Part shown: positions 45,586 through 53,214 of the stretch, piece after piece
Numbering within the stretch: the first letter of the stretch is position 1
How the letters are laid out: every line of letters starts with the position of its first letter
Source of the DNA: Rhodopirellula islandica
GTDB lineage: Bacteria > Planctomycetota > Planctomycetia > Pirellulales > Pirellulaceae
Direction of reading: 5' to 3'
DNA length: 64,000 nt
Assembly: GCF_001027925.1 (NCBI RefSeq)
Contig: NZ_LECT01000041.1
Span: 1-64,000 of the forward strand
The notes under the pieces: model-generated
Told to the model about the DNA's origin: nothing
What the model saw: only the letters and a program-made list of their open reading frames with translations
The model's database searches: none
Translations under genes and position numbers: made by a program

Positions 45586-46809
45586 ATGAATTTGCGTCTG
45601 GCTTTGGCGGTTTCGTTCCTGTGGATTCCAGTTGACGTTTCGAAAGCGTCAGGGCAACAGGTTTCTCCTTCACCCAACATTCTGACGACACAACTGCCGG
45701 TGAACCAATCAACGGATACCGTGCGAGTCGCCTCCTTCAACGTTTCGTTGTACGGAAAGAAACCGGGGGACGTCGCAAAACGCTTGCTTGACGGGAATGA
45801 TTCCCAAGCAACTGATTTGGCGCGTGTGATTCAAGCCATCCGGCCCCACGTCCTGCTGCTCTGTGAAATCGATCATGAACCGGACGGGCGGACGCTGAAT
45901 GCCTTCGCGGACGAGTACCTGTCTCAGGGCGATTCTCCGCTGGAGTACCCGTATCGCTGGTCAATTCCAACCAACACCGGGATGCTCGGTCAACTTGATC
46001 TGGACAACGACGGCGACGTCGAACTCCCCACCGATGCTCATGGTTTTGGTCAGTATCCCGGGCAATATGCCATGGCGATCCTCAGCCAATACCCGATTGA
46101 CCGGGACGCGGTTCGTACGTTCCAAACGTTCCGCTGGTCGACGATGCCAGGTGCCCTGCGGCCGATTGATCCAGCCACCCAACAGCCTTACCACAGCGAC
46201 GAGGTTTGGAACTCGCTGCGATTGTCGAGCAAGAACCATGTCGACATCCCGGTGTTGATCCCCCAATCGGAATCCTCCCTGCAACAAGACGGTCGAAAGA
46301 TTGAAACGGTTCCGCTGCACGTGCTGGCCAGCCACCCGACCCCGCCGGTGTTCGACGGCGCAGAAGATCGCAACGGCAAACGCAATCACGATGAAATCCG
46401 TTTCTGGAACGAGTACGTCACCAAGGCGAATGCCGATTGGATCGTGGACGACCACGGAACCGCAGGAGGATTGAAGGACGATTCTCTGAATTCACCGCCG
46501 GCGTTTGTGATCGCGGGTGATTTGAATTCCGATCCCAAGCAAGGCGACAGCTTGCGCAGCGGCATCGCCAACCTGCTCAAGAACCCTCGCGTCCAAGACC
46601 CGCAACCGACCAGCCCCCAACACGGCATCTCCACCGCGAAATTCGGCCGCAACGAGATTCGAGTCGACTATGTGTTGCCATCGAGCAACCTTGATCTCGT
46701 CGGTTCCGCCGTCGTTTGGCCGGACGCTCAAACGGAATTGGGAAAACAAATTCGCGCCACCGACCACCGAATGGTTTGGGTCGACATCCAATGGCCGAGC
46801 TCGAACTAG
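45586..46809 (+). CDS. Exported endonuclease/exonuclease/phosphatase-family protein
   Basis: A 407-residue EEP-fold hydrolase with a signal peptide (MNLRLALAVSFLWIPVDVSKASGQQ). Family blocks in order: VRVASFNVSLYGKK (Asn), VLLLCEIDHEPDG (metal-binding Glu), VLASHPTPPVFDG, VIAGDLNSDPKQGD (Asp/Asn), IRVDYVLPSSNL, and RATDHRMVWVDIQW (the catalytic His pair). Possible activities include nuclease or phosphodiesterase outside the cytoplasm. The start lies only 80 nt from that of the divergent PP2C gene, so the two promoters must overlap or interlock. Confidence 0.9.
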   Translation: MNLRLALAVSFLWIPVDVSKASGQQVSPSPNILTTQLPVNQSTDTVRVASFNVSLYGKKPGDVAKRLLDGNDSQATDLARVIQAIRPHVLLLCEIDHEPDGRTLNAFADEYLSQGDSPLEYPYRWSIPTNTGMLGQLDLDNDGDVELPTDAHGFGQYPGQYAMAILSQYPIDRDAVRTFQTFRWSTMPGALRPIDPATQQPYHSDEVWNSLRLSSKNHVDIPVLIPQSESSLQQDGRKIETVPLHVLASHPTPPVFDGAEDRNGKRNHDEIRFWNEYVTKANADWIVDDHGTAGGLKDDSLNSPPAFVIAGDLNSDPKQGDSLRSGIANLLKNPRVQDPQPTSPQHGISTAKFGRNEIRVDYVLPSSNLDLVGSAVVWPDAQTELGKQIRATDHRMVWVDIQWPSSN

Positions 46810-47007
46810 AGCTCATCTGCCGGAGCATCGCCGAAGCGGCTTGATCCGGCCTACCTGAGAAACCGATCACTCATGGAATCGAGTTTCCCCGGGATCGCGT
46901 TCCTTCCCCTTTTCGCGGAGCAACGCAAGCCGCCCGGTGCGGCGATCCCAGAGGGCTCCCGTCTTTCCACTGCAAAAGAAAGCGGAAAGCTGTTGCGGGA
47001 CGTTATC

Positions 47008-47472
47008 TCAGCGGACGTCGTGCAGCTCGACTTTGAAGTGCAACGTTGCGTTGGGCGGGATCGTGGGCGGGCTGCCCATTGCCCCGTAGCCGAGTTCAGG
47101 CGGGACTTCCAGTTCGATCATCCCGCCTTCCCCGATCAATTGCACGCCTTCGGTCCAGGCTGGAATCACGCTGGAGAGATTGAAGTCCGTCGAATCGCGC
47201 CGGTTGTAGGAACTGTCGAACTCGCGACCGCCTTCCAGCCAGCCGACATAGTCCACCGTCACAAAACTTTCGCGTCCGGGTTTGTCACCCGAACCGACAC
47301 GCAAAATGCGGTACTTCAACCCCGAATCCGTGGTCGTGAATTCCGTGGGAGCATCCGGGTCGGCAGGCCCAGGCGAACTGGTGCGGGTCGTCGGTGCGCA
47401 TCCCAGTGACAGCATTGCGATCGCCAACACGAACGCGAGAGAAGCATGAGTGAGCTTGCTTGAATGGATCAT
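47008..47472 (-). CDS. FKBP-type peptidyl-prolyl isomerase lipoprotein
   Basis: A 154-residue PPIase. The ATG at 47472 opens a lipoprotein signal peptide with lipobox SLGC (Cys25), then a Pro/Thr-rich linker. The FKBP domain shows YRILRVGSGDKPGRESFVTVDYVGWLEGGREFDSSYNR, VIPAWTEGVQLIGEGGMIELEVPPELGYG and a final NATLHFKVELHDV, all typical. It likely acts as a periplasmic or outer-membrane-attached folding catalyst. It is convergent with the EEP hydrolase; I see no clear terminator in the 198-bp gap. Confidence 0.93.
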   Translation of the reverse strand: MIHSSKLTHASLAFVLAIAMLSLGCAPTTRTSSPGPADPDAPTEFTTTDSGLKYRILRVGSGDKPGRESFVTVDYVGWLEGGREFDSSYNRRDSTDFNLSSVIPAWTEGVQLIGEGGMIELEVPPELGYGAMGSPPTIPPNATLHFKVELHDVR

Positions 47473-47654
47473 CGTTTCAGTCGGTCGGTAGCAGCGGAAT
47501 CGGAATGAACAGCACGGCAAAGCGAAAGAAGCATACTCCCGCCATCGATTTTCGTTGCACGTCTGCCATCTTGGGGCGTGACAGCCTACATTGTCAGACC
47601 GAGACAGGACCAGATCCCGACCCAAAACCCAAAAATTGAAGATCGCTCTGAATC

Positions 47655-48473
47655 ATGCCTTTCCGTTACGCAATCTGCAACGAAACATTTGGTGACATGC
47701 CCGTCGAAGATGCTCTCCGCATCGCTCGGGAAGCAGGCTACACCGGATGGGAAGTGGCCCCGTTCATGTTGGCCGACGACATTTCCACCTTTTCCAAATC
47801 GGATCGTCGCGCCTACCGCGATCAAATCATCGACGCAGACATGCAGTGCGTCGGCCTGCATTGGTTGCTGGCCAAAACGGAGGGCTACCACCTGACGACG
47901 CGGGATGCGATCACACGAGCCAGCACGACGGCTTACCTCAGCGACCTGGCGGAACTTTGTTCGGACCTGGGCGGAAAAGTCATGGTTCTTGGATCGCCGC
48001 AACAACGCAATCGAACCGAAGGCCAAACGATTGAAGAAGCCATGGAATACGCGGCCGAGGTCCTGCAGGGCGTCATCCCAGCGTTGCACTCCCACGGCGT
48101 TCGAATCGCCTTGGAACCTCTCGGCCCGACCGAGGGTGATTTCCTGAACACCGCTGACCAAGGGGTCGAACTGGCTCGCATGCTTGATGATGACCACATC
48201 GGTTTGCACTTGGATGTCAAAGCCATGAGCAGCGAGTCGAAGCCGATCGAAACCGTCATCCGCGAACACGCCGATGCGATGATCCATTTCCACGCCAACG
48301 ATCCCAACCTGCTAGGCCCCGGCATGGGCGACGTGCCGTTTGAGCCCATCATGAAAGCACTGGCGGATGTCGAGTACGACGGCTGGGTCAGCGTCGAAGT
48401 GTTCGACTATTCACCCGGCGCTGAAACCCTGGCTCGCCAAAGCATTGCCAATTTGAAAAACAGCGTTGCCTGA
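47655..48473 (+). CDS. Sugar phosphate isomerase/epimerase-like TIM-barrel protein
   Basis: A 272-residue cytoplasmic xylose-isomerase-like barrel. Motifs: VEDALRIAREAGYTGWEVAPFM, GLHWLLAKTEGYHLTT, VMVLGSPQQRN, GVRIALEPLGPTEGDFLNTADQG (metal-binding Glu), IGLHLDVKAMSSESK, MIHFHANDPNLLGPGMGDVPFEPI and a final WVSVEVFDYSPG. These fit hydroxypyruvate isomerase or D-tagatose/psicose 3-epimerase-like enzymes; the exact reaction is not determined. It is the first gene of an operon with a mutarotase, a transporter and a lactonase, which supports a role in sugar or sugar-acid catabolism. Confidence 0.88.
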   Translation: MPFRYAICNETFGDMPVEDALRIAREAGYTGWEVAPFMLADDISTFSKSDRRAYRDQIIDADMQCVGLHWLLAKTEGYHLTTRDAITRASTTAYLSDLAELCSDLGGKVMVLGSPQQRNRTEGQTIEEAMEYAAEVLQGVIPALHSHGVRIALEPLGPTEGDFLNTADQGVELARMLDDDHIGLHLDVKAMSSESKPIETVIREHADAMIHFHANDPNLLGPGMGDVPFEPIMKALADVEYDGWVSVEVFDYSPGAETLARQSIANLKNSVA

Positions 48474-48564
48474 TCGGCACCTCCCCCCACGCGACGGTTG
48501 CCCCTGCGAAACCGTCGTTGCCTTCCCCGCTCTGTTCCCATCGCATCTTGATCGAGGCGTCCCC

Positions 48565-49014
48565 ATGCTTTTATCCAACTTGATCCACCCCGAGATTTCT
48601 GCCATTTGTGCGGCCGCTGGCCACCACAGCACCATTTTGATTGCGGACGGAAATTACCCCGCTTTGAATAAACGCGGGCCCAATGCGAAGCTGGTCAGCC
48701 TGAACCTCAGCCCCGGTTTGGTTTCCTGTGACCAAGTTTTGAAAGCCTTGCTTTCCGCGGTTCCCGTGGAAGCCGCGATGACCATGCAAACCGAAACCGA
48801 CGGCCCTTACGCCCTCGATGGCGATCCACCGGTCTGGGAAGAATACCGTCAGTCATTCCAAGACGCCGGCAGCAGCGTCGAACTGCAACCACTCGAAAAG
48901 TGGTCGTTCTACGACCACGTGATCACCGACGACCATGTGCTGACCATCCAAACCGGAGACCAACAGCGCTATGCCAACCTTCTGCTCACCCTCGGTGTGC
49001 GGATGGATGGATGA
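48565..49014 (+). CDS. RbsD/FucU-family mutarotase
   Basis: A 149-residue protein of the RbsD/FucU pyranase-mutarotase family: MLLSNLIHPEISAICAAAGHHSTILIADGNYPAL is the conserved N-terminal block with the catalytic His and Asp, and HVLTIQTGDQQRYANLLLTLGV the C-terminal end. It interconverts sugar anomers or furanose and pyranose forms, in line with FucU (L-fucose) or RbsD (D-ribose). The start 92 bp after the isomerase-like stop and the 4-bp ATGA overlap with the transporter gene place it inside the operon. Confidence 0.9.
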   Translation: MLLSNLIHPEISAICAAAGHHSTILIADGNYPALNKRGPNAKLVSLNLSPGLVSCDQVLKALLSAVPVEAAMTMQTETDGPYALDGDPPVWEEYRQSFQDAGSSVELQPLEKWSFYDHVITDDHVLTIQTGDQQRYANLLLTLGVRMDG

Positions 49015-50543
49015 GCTTCGAAAAACTGTCTCGCTGGATGCTGCCGATCGCTCCGTTGGTCGCACTCGGCATCTGCTGGTACGCCCATCAGGCTGGACTG
49101 TCAGCGCCCGCGACCGCGTGTGCTGGCGTGGCCATCGTGTGCGCGATGTGGTGGATTTTCGAATGCCTGCACATCGCTGTGGTGGGACTGCTGCCGTTTG
49201 TGGCGCTGCCGACACTGGGCGTGGTCAGTCACCGCGACATTGCCGTGGCCTACGGGCACACAATGATCCTGCTGTTGTTGGGCGGATTTCTGCTATCCGC
49301 CGCGATGGAACGTAGCGGGGCTCACCGCCGGATCGCGATCAACATGGTGCGATTGGTCGGCGGACGCGGTGGAAAACGCTTGGTGCTGGGATTCATGCTG
49401 GCCACCGCTTCGCTGTCGATGTGGATCAGCAACTCCGCCACCGCCCTGATGATGCTGCCAATCGCATTGGCGGTGCTGTCACAAGCCGACGATCCGAAAT
49501 TGCGCGTCCCACTGCTGCTGGGGATTGCGTATTCGGCCAGCGTCGGTGGCATGGCGACTCCCATCGGGACACCACCTAACGTGGTCTTCATGGGCGAAAT
49601 GCAAACCAAATTCGGTGTCGACGTCCCCTTTGGCACTTGGATGATGTTTGGCTTGCCCGTCACCCTCATCATGCTACCGATCATCTGGTGGTGGCTGACT
49701 CGAGCGATTGATGACGTTCGCCCCGTCTCGATGCCAAGCATGGCGCCGATCGCACGAAACGAAATTTTGATTCTAATTGTGTTTGCGGTGACCGCCTTTC
49801 TGTGGGTCTTTCGTTCCAGTCCACTGGGTGGATGGACGGGATGGCTGCCCTGGGATGGCAGCATGATTGGTGACGCCACCATCGCGCTGGCTGCGTCTTT
49901 GTTTCTGTTCATTTGTCCCAACGGCTTGGCCGACGGCGAACGCCTGATGGACTGGGAAACCGCCGCGAAGATTCCTTGGGGAATCTTGATCATGTTTGGT
50001 GGCGGCATGGCCCTGGCCACCGGCTTTGACCAATCGGGGTTGAGCGTCGCAATCGGACACCAGCTGGCCTTTTTGAAGAACGCCCCGCCATGGTTGATTG
50101 TTTTGTCGGTCTGTTTGCTCGTCACGTTTCTGACCGAAATCACCAGCAGCACCGCCACCGCGATGTTGCTGCTTCCCATCTTGGCGGCGCTGTCGCTGGA
50201 GGTTGGCCTGCCGCCCGAATTGCTGATGCTGCCGGGAACGATCAGTTGTTCCTGTGCGTTCATGCTGCCCGTCGCGACGGCTCCCAATGTGATCGTGTTT
50301 GGTGCCGGCGGCATTCGAACCGATGAGATGGCACGCAACGGTTTGTTCCTGAACCTGATCGCTGCCGTTGTGATTACGATGGTCTCCTTAACCGTCGCGG
50401 GAATGGACTGGATGCCGCGACTGGATCTTGCCCCACCAGTCCATGAAAGTGAATCCTCGAATGAATCCAGTACGTCGGCGGCTGTTGGCTTGGGTCGCAA
50501 TCACATCTTCCTCGCTTCTGGCATCCCCCCTTTTCGCGGATGA
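49011..50543 (+). CDS. SLC13/DASS-family sodium-coupled transporter
   Basis: A 510-residue membrane transporter with about 11-12 transmembrane segments. The family-defining hairpin motifs are SMWISNSATALMMLPIA and LTEITSSTATAMLLLPIL, both carrying the SNT-like substrate and sodium signature. Further features: GGMATPIGTPPNVVFMGEM and IPWGILIMFGGGMALATGF. DASS members carry dicarboxylates, sulfate or citrate. In this operon it may import a sugar acid or organic acid, but this is inference. The C-terminal 30 residues are hydrophilic and overlap the start of the lactonase-like gene by 83 nt, which is unusually long. Confidence 0.9.
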   Translation: MSFEKLSRWMLPIAPLVALGICWYAHQAGLSAPATACAGVAIVCAMWWIFECLHIAVVGLLPFVALPTLGVVSHRDIAVAYGHTMILLLLGGFLLSAAMERSGAHRRIAINMVRLVGGRGGKRLVLGFMLATASLSMWISNSATALMMLPIALAVLSQADDPKLRVPLLLGIAYSASVGGMATPIGTPPNVVFMGEMQTKFGVDVPFGTWMMFGLPVTLIMLPIIWWWLTRAIDDVRPVSMPSMAPIARNEILILIVFAVTAFLWVFRSSPLGGWTGWLPWDGSMIGDATIALAASLFLFICPNGLADGERLMDWETAAKIPWGILIMFGGGMALATGFDQSGLSVAIGHQLAFLKNAPPWLIVLSVCLLVTFLTEITSSTATAMLLLPILAALSLEVGLPPELLMLPGTISCSCAFMLPVATAPNVIVFGAGGIRTDEMARNGLFLNLIAAVVITMVSLTVAGMDWMPRLDLAPPVHESESSNESSTSAAVGLGRNHIFLASGIPPFRG

Positions 50544-51405
50544 ACCTGACTCCAACGACGCCGCAACCCACTCGCGTTCCGTCGTCCAATCCGGCGCCAC
50601 GTTGAAACTGGTCGGCGACTCCTACCAGTTCACCGAAGGCCCGATCGCGGACGATGATGGCAACGTGTACTTCACCGACCAACCCAACGACCGGATCGTT
50701 CGCTACGACGCCGCCACCGGGCAGTTGGCCGATTGGATGTCCCCCTGCGGTCGCAGCAACGGCCTCGACTTCATCGCGCCGAATCAGTTGATCGCCTGTG
50801 CCGACGCCAACAACGAACTGTGGTCCATCGATCTTCGCGATCAGTCGCACAAGGTTCTGATCGACTCGGTCGACGGGCGTCGCTTTGGTGGCCCGAATGA
50901 TTGCTGGGTCGACACGAACGGAGCGATCTACTTCACCGATCCGCTCTACAAACGCCCCTATTGGAAGCACGAAATCCCCGCCGACAACCCTCGCGGCGTC
51001 TATCGTTTGTCCAAGGAAGGAACACTGACCCAAGTCGCGGATGACTTGGTCCAGCCCAACGGGATCATCGGCGACCCCGAAAACCGCCAGCTTTGGATCG
51101 CCGACATCGGTGACAAGAAAACCTATCGTTACGACATCGCCGAGGACGGATCGCTCGCCAATCGCAAGCTCTTCTGTGAGATGGGCAGTGACGGCATGAC
51201 ACTCGACCAGGAAGGCAACCTCTACCTGACCGGCGGTGCCGGAGTGACCGTCTTCGATGCCGGCGGCAACCAGCTGGAAACGATTGCTGTCCCCAAGGGC
51301 TGGACCGCAAACGTGACCTTCGGCGGCAAAGGGCACCAAGAACTGTTCATCACCGCTCAGGATTCGGTCTACACGATTCCAATGCGAGTCAGCGGGTTGC
51401 GCTGA
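50461..51405 (+). CDS. SMP-30/gluconolactonase-like exported lactonase
   Basis: A 314-residue beta-propeller of the SMP-30/gluconolaconase family. The ATG at 50461 opens a signal peptide (MNPVRRRLLAWVAITSSSLLASPLFADE); ATG 50443 is possible but adds nothing. Propeller motifs: FTEGPIADDDGNVYFTDQPNDRIVRYD, GRSNGLDFIAPNQLIACADANNE, GGPNDCWVDTNGAIYFTDPLYKRPYW and QPNGIIGDPENRQLWIADIGD, which include the metal-binding Glu and Asn/Asp positions. It likely opens a sugar lactone in the periplasm, delivering the acid to the cell via the neighbouring transporter. Last gene of the operon. Confidence 0.9.
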   Translation: MNPVRRRLLAWVAITSSSLLASPLFADEPDSNDAATHSRSVVQSGATLKLVGDSYQFTEGPIADDDGNVYFTDQPNDRIVRYDAATGQLADWMSPCGRSNGLDFIAPNQLIACADANNELWSIDLRDQSHKVLIDSVDGRRFGGPNDCWVDTNGAIYFTDPLYKRPYWKHEIPADNPRGVYRLSKEGTLTQVADDLVQPNGIIGDPENRQLWIADIGDKKTYRYDIAEDGSLANRKLFCEMGSDGMTLDQEGNLYLTGGAGVTVFDAGGNQLETIAVPKGWTANVTFGGKGHQELFITAQDSVYTIPMRVSGLR

Positions 51406-51511
51406 TTCGTTTTTGAAGTGTTTGTAGGCCAGATCCAACCAGGCGTACAAGCAACAACGCTTTCGTCGCAGTCCGACGCGATCGCCAGACCGTCGCCGGA
51501 TTCGCCGGACC
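51406..51511. other. Intergenic region after the sugar operon
   Basis: The 354-bp gap 51406-51759 lies between the convergent lactonase and DUF1552 genes. Its left part has no recognisable structure; the right part holds the repeats described separately, plus an inverted copy (51594-51615) of the end of the 110-bp repeat. Confidence 0.4.
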
Positions 51512-51644
51512 GTAGCCGGATTCGCTAAGAATTCGGACCTGTTCCAACTCGAGCCTCTGAATTCTGGCGAATCCAGCTACCGCCAAATTCACGACCCGAA
51601 CGCGTCAGCGAGGGACCACACTGAATTCTGGCGAATCCAGCTAC
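51512..51644. repeat. GAATTC...GAATCCAGCTAC repeat cluster
   Basis: The 23-bp motif TGAATTCTGGCGAATCCAGC+TAC occurs exactly twice in direct orientation (51558-51580 and 51622-51644). A diverged inverted copy lies at 51512-51534, so copy pairs can form hairpins. A further diverged copy occurs at 19802-19823. The cluster sits between convergent genes. Confidence 0.75.
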
Positions 51645-51759
51645 GTAGGTGGCTTGGTCGATGCGCTGATGTCAGCCACACCGGGCGATTGGATCAAAAC
51701 GGCTTCGCACGAGTTCGCAATGATTGCTCGGTGCAGAAGCCCTGAGATCACGATCCCCC

Positions 51760-53163
51760 TTACGACAGGTCCACTCGGCCAGTGCTGTCGCCGATTTGTT
51801 CGGCTGGCGTGCCGACGACGTCGAGCATGCTGAGGAACAAGTTCGCCATGGGGGTCTCTTCTGCGACTTGCAGGTACCGGCCCGTTTTGATCTGACCTCC
51901 GCCACCACCCGCCAAAATGATTGGCAGGTCATGGTGGGTGTGCCGGTTCCCATCGCCCAATCCGCTGCCGTAAAGCACCATCGAATTGTCTAGCAAAGTC
52001 CCGTCCCCTTCTTGGACCGATTCCATTTTCTCTAGGAAATATGCGAATTGCTCCACGAGATACTGATCGATCTTTTGGATCTTCTCCACGGTCTCCGTCT
52101 TGTTGCGGTGGTGGCTCAATCCGTGGTGAGCTTCCTTCACACCAATTTCAGGGTAGGTGCGATTGCCGCCGGCTGTGTCCAGCATGAATGTGGCGACGCG
52201 CGTGGTGTCGGTTTGGAAACCAACGACCATCAGGTCATACATCAACCGAGCGTGTTCACGGAACGCCGTGACGCGTCCCATCGGGACCTCCAAATCGGGC
52301 AGCGATTTGCGATCTTCCGCTTCGGTTTGCTCAATCCGAGTCTCAATCTCGCGAACGCTGGTGAAGTACTCATCCAGCTTGCGTTTGTCGGTCTTGCCAA
52401 CTTGCTTCATCAAACGTTCGGCATCATCACGGACCACATCCAGAATGCTCGTCCGAGCCATCCGTTGCTTGCGTTCCAAGGCTGCGTCGCCGGAACCGAA
52501 CATACGCTCGAACGCCAGCCGTGGAATGGTTTCCTGGGGCATTGGCTGCGATTCGTTTTTCCAGGAGATGTTCGAAGAGTACGCACAGCTGTACCCCGAG
52601 TCACAACTGCCTGCGTTGCGGCTGCCTTTCAATCCGAGTTCGATCGAAGGCAAACGAGTTTGTCCAGCAAGCGCTGTCGCGGCGACTTGGTCGAGCGAGA
52701 TGCCGAGCCGAATGTTGCTGCTGGTTTTGACTGGCCGAGCCGCCGTCAAGAAGGTCGATCCACCACGAGCGTGGTCACCGGCACCATCTTTGCCAGCTCG
52801 TCCGTTCTCGTGGGCCAAATTCGAGATCACGTTGAGTTTGTCTTTGTAGGCTGCCAACGGTTTGAGCGTCTCGCCCATTTCCCAGTTGTCGCCATCCACT
52901 GTGGGACGCCATGAAGGCTGAATGACTCCGTTGGGAAAGAACACACAGGCCATGCGGACCGGACGCGATGCATCGGTGATTTGCAGCGTTTCCTTCGCCG
53001 CGTAAGCGCTTCGGCCAGCGGGCGTCATCGCCTCGAGCAACGGCAAACCGAGCGCCAGCCCGGATGCTCGTAGCATCGTGCGTCGACTCAATCGGGACGA
53101 GCCGATTTGAACGATGGCATTGGGTTGATTCGGAGCAGGGGGGACGTTCATCGAGTCTTTCAT
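51760..53163 (-). CDS. DUF1552 exported protein
   Basis: A 467-residue member of the planctomycete DUF1552 family. AAGGAAA precedes the ATG at 53163. A twin-arginine-like leader (SSRLSRRTMLRASGLALGLPLLEAM) suggests Tat export. The family shows VRMACVFFPNGVIQPSWRP, GDHARGGSTFLTAARP, GISLDQVAA, a central DYFTSVREIETRIEQ-like helix, and HHGLSHHRNK followed by VLYGSGLGDGNRHTHHDLPIILAGGGGG. No biochemical function is established. The gene directly upstream encodes its usual partner, the DUF1592 cytochrome-like protein, and the two are nearly always neighbours in planctomycetes. Confidence 0.92.
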   Translation of the reverse strand: MKDSMNVPPAPNQPNAIVQIGSSRLSRRTMLRASGLALGLPLLEAMTPAGRSAYAAKETLQITDASRPVRMACVFFPNGVIQPSWRPTVDGDNWEMGETLKPLAAYKDKLNVISNLAHENGRAGKDGAGDHARGGSTFLTAARPVKTSSNIRLGISLDQVAATALAGQTRLPSIELGLKGSRNAGSCDSGYSCAYSSNISWKNESQPMPQETIPRLAFERMFGSGDAALERKQRMARTSILDVVRDDAERLMKQVGKTDKRKLDEYFTSVREIETRIEQTEAEDRKSLPDLEVPMGRVTAFREHARLMYDLMVVGFQTDTTRVATFMLDTAGGNRTYPEIGVKEAHHGLSHHRNKTETVEKIQKIDQYLVEQFAYFLEKMESVQEGDGTLLDNSMVLYGSGLGDGNRHTHHDLPIILAGGGGGQIKTGRYLQVAEETPMANLFLSMLDVVGTPAEQIGDSTGRVDLS

Positions 53164-53214
53164 TTGACTTTCCTTAGTTCTGGCGAGGAGCCGTTGGCAG
53201 GCAGGAACGAACGA

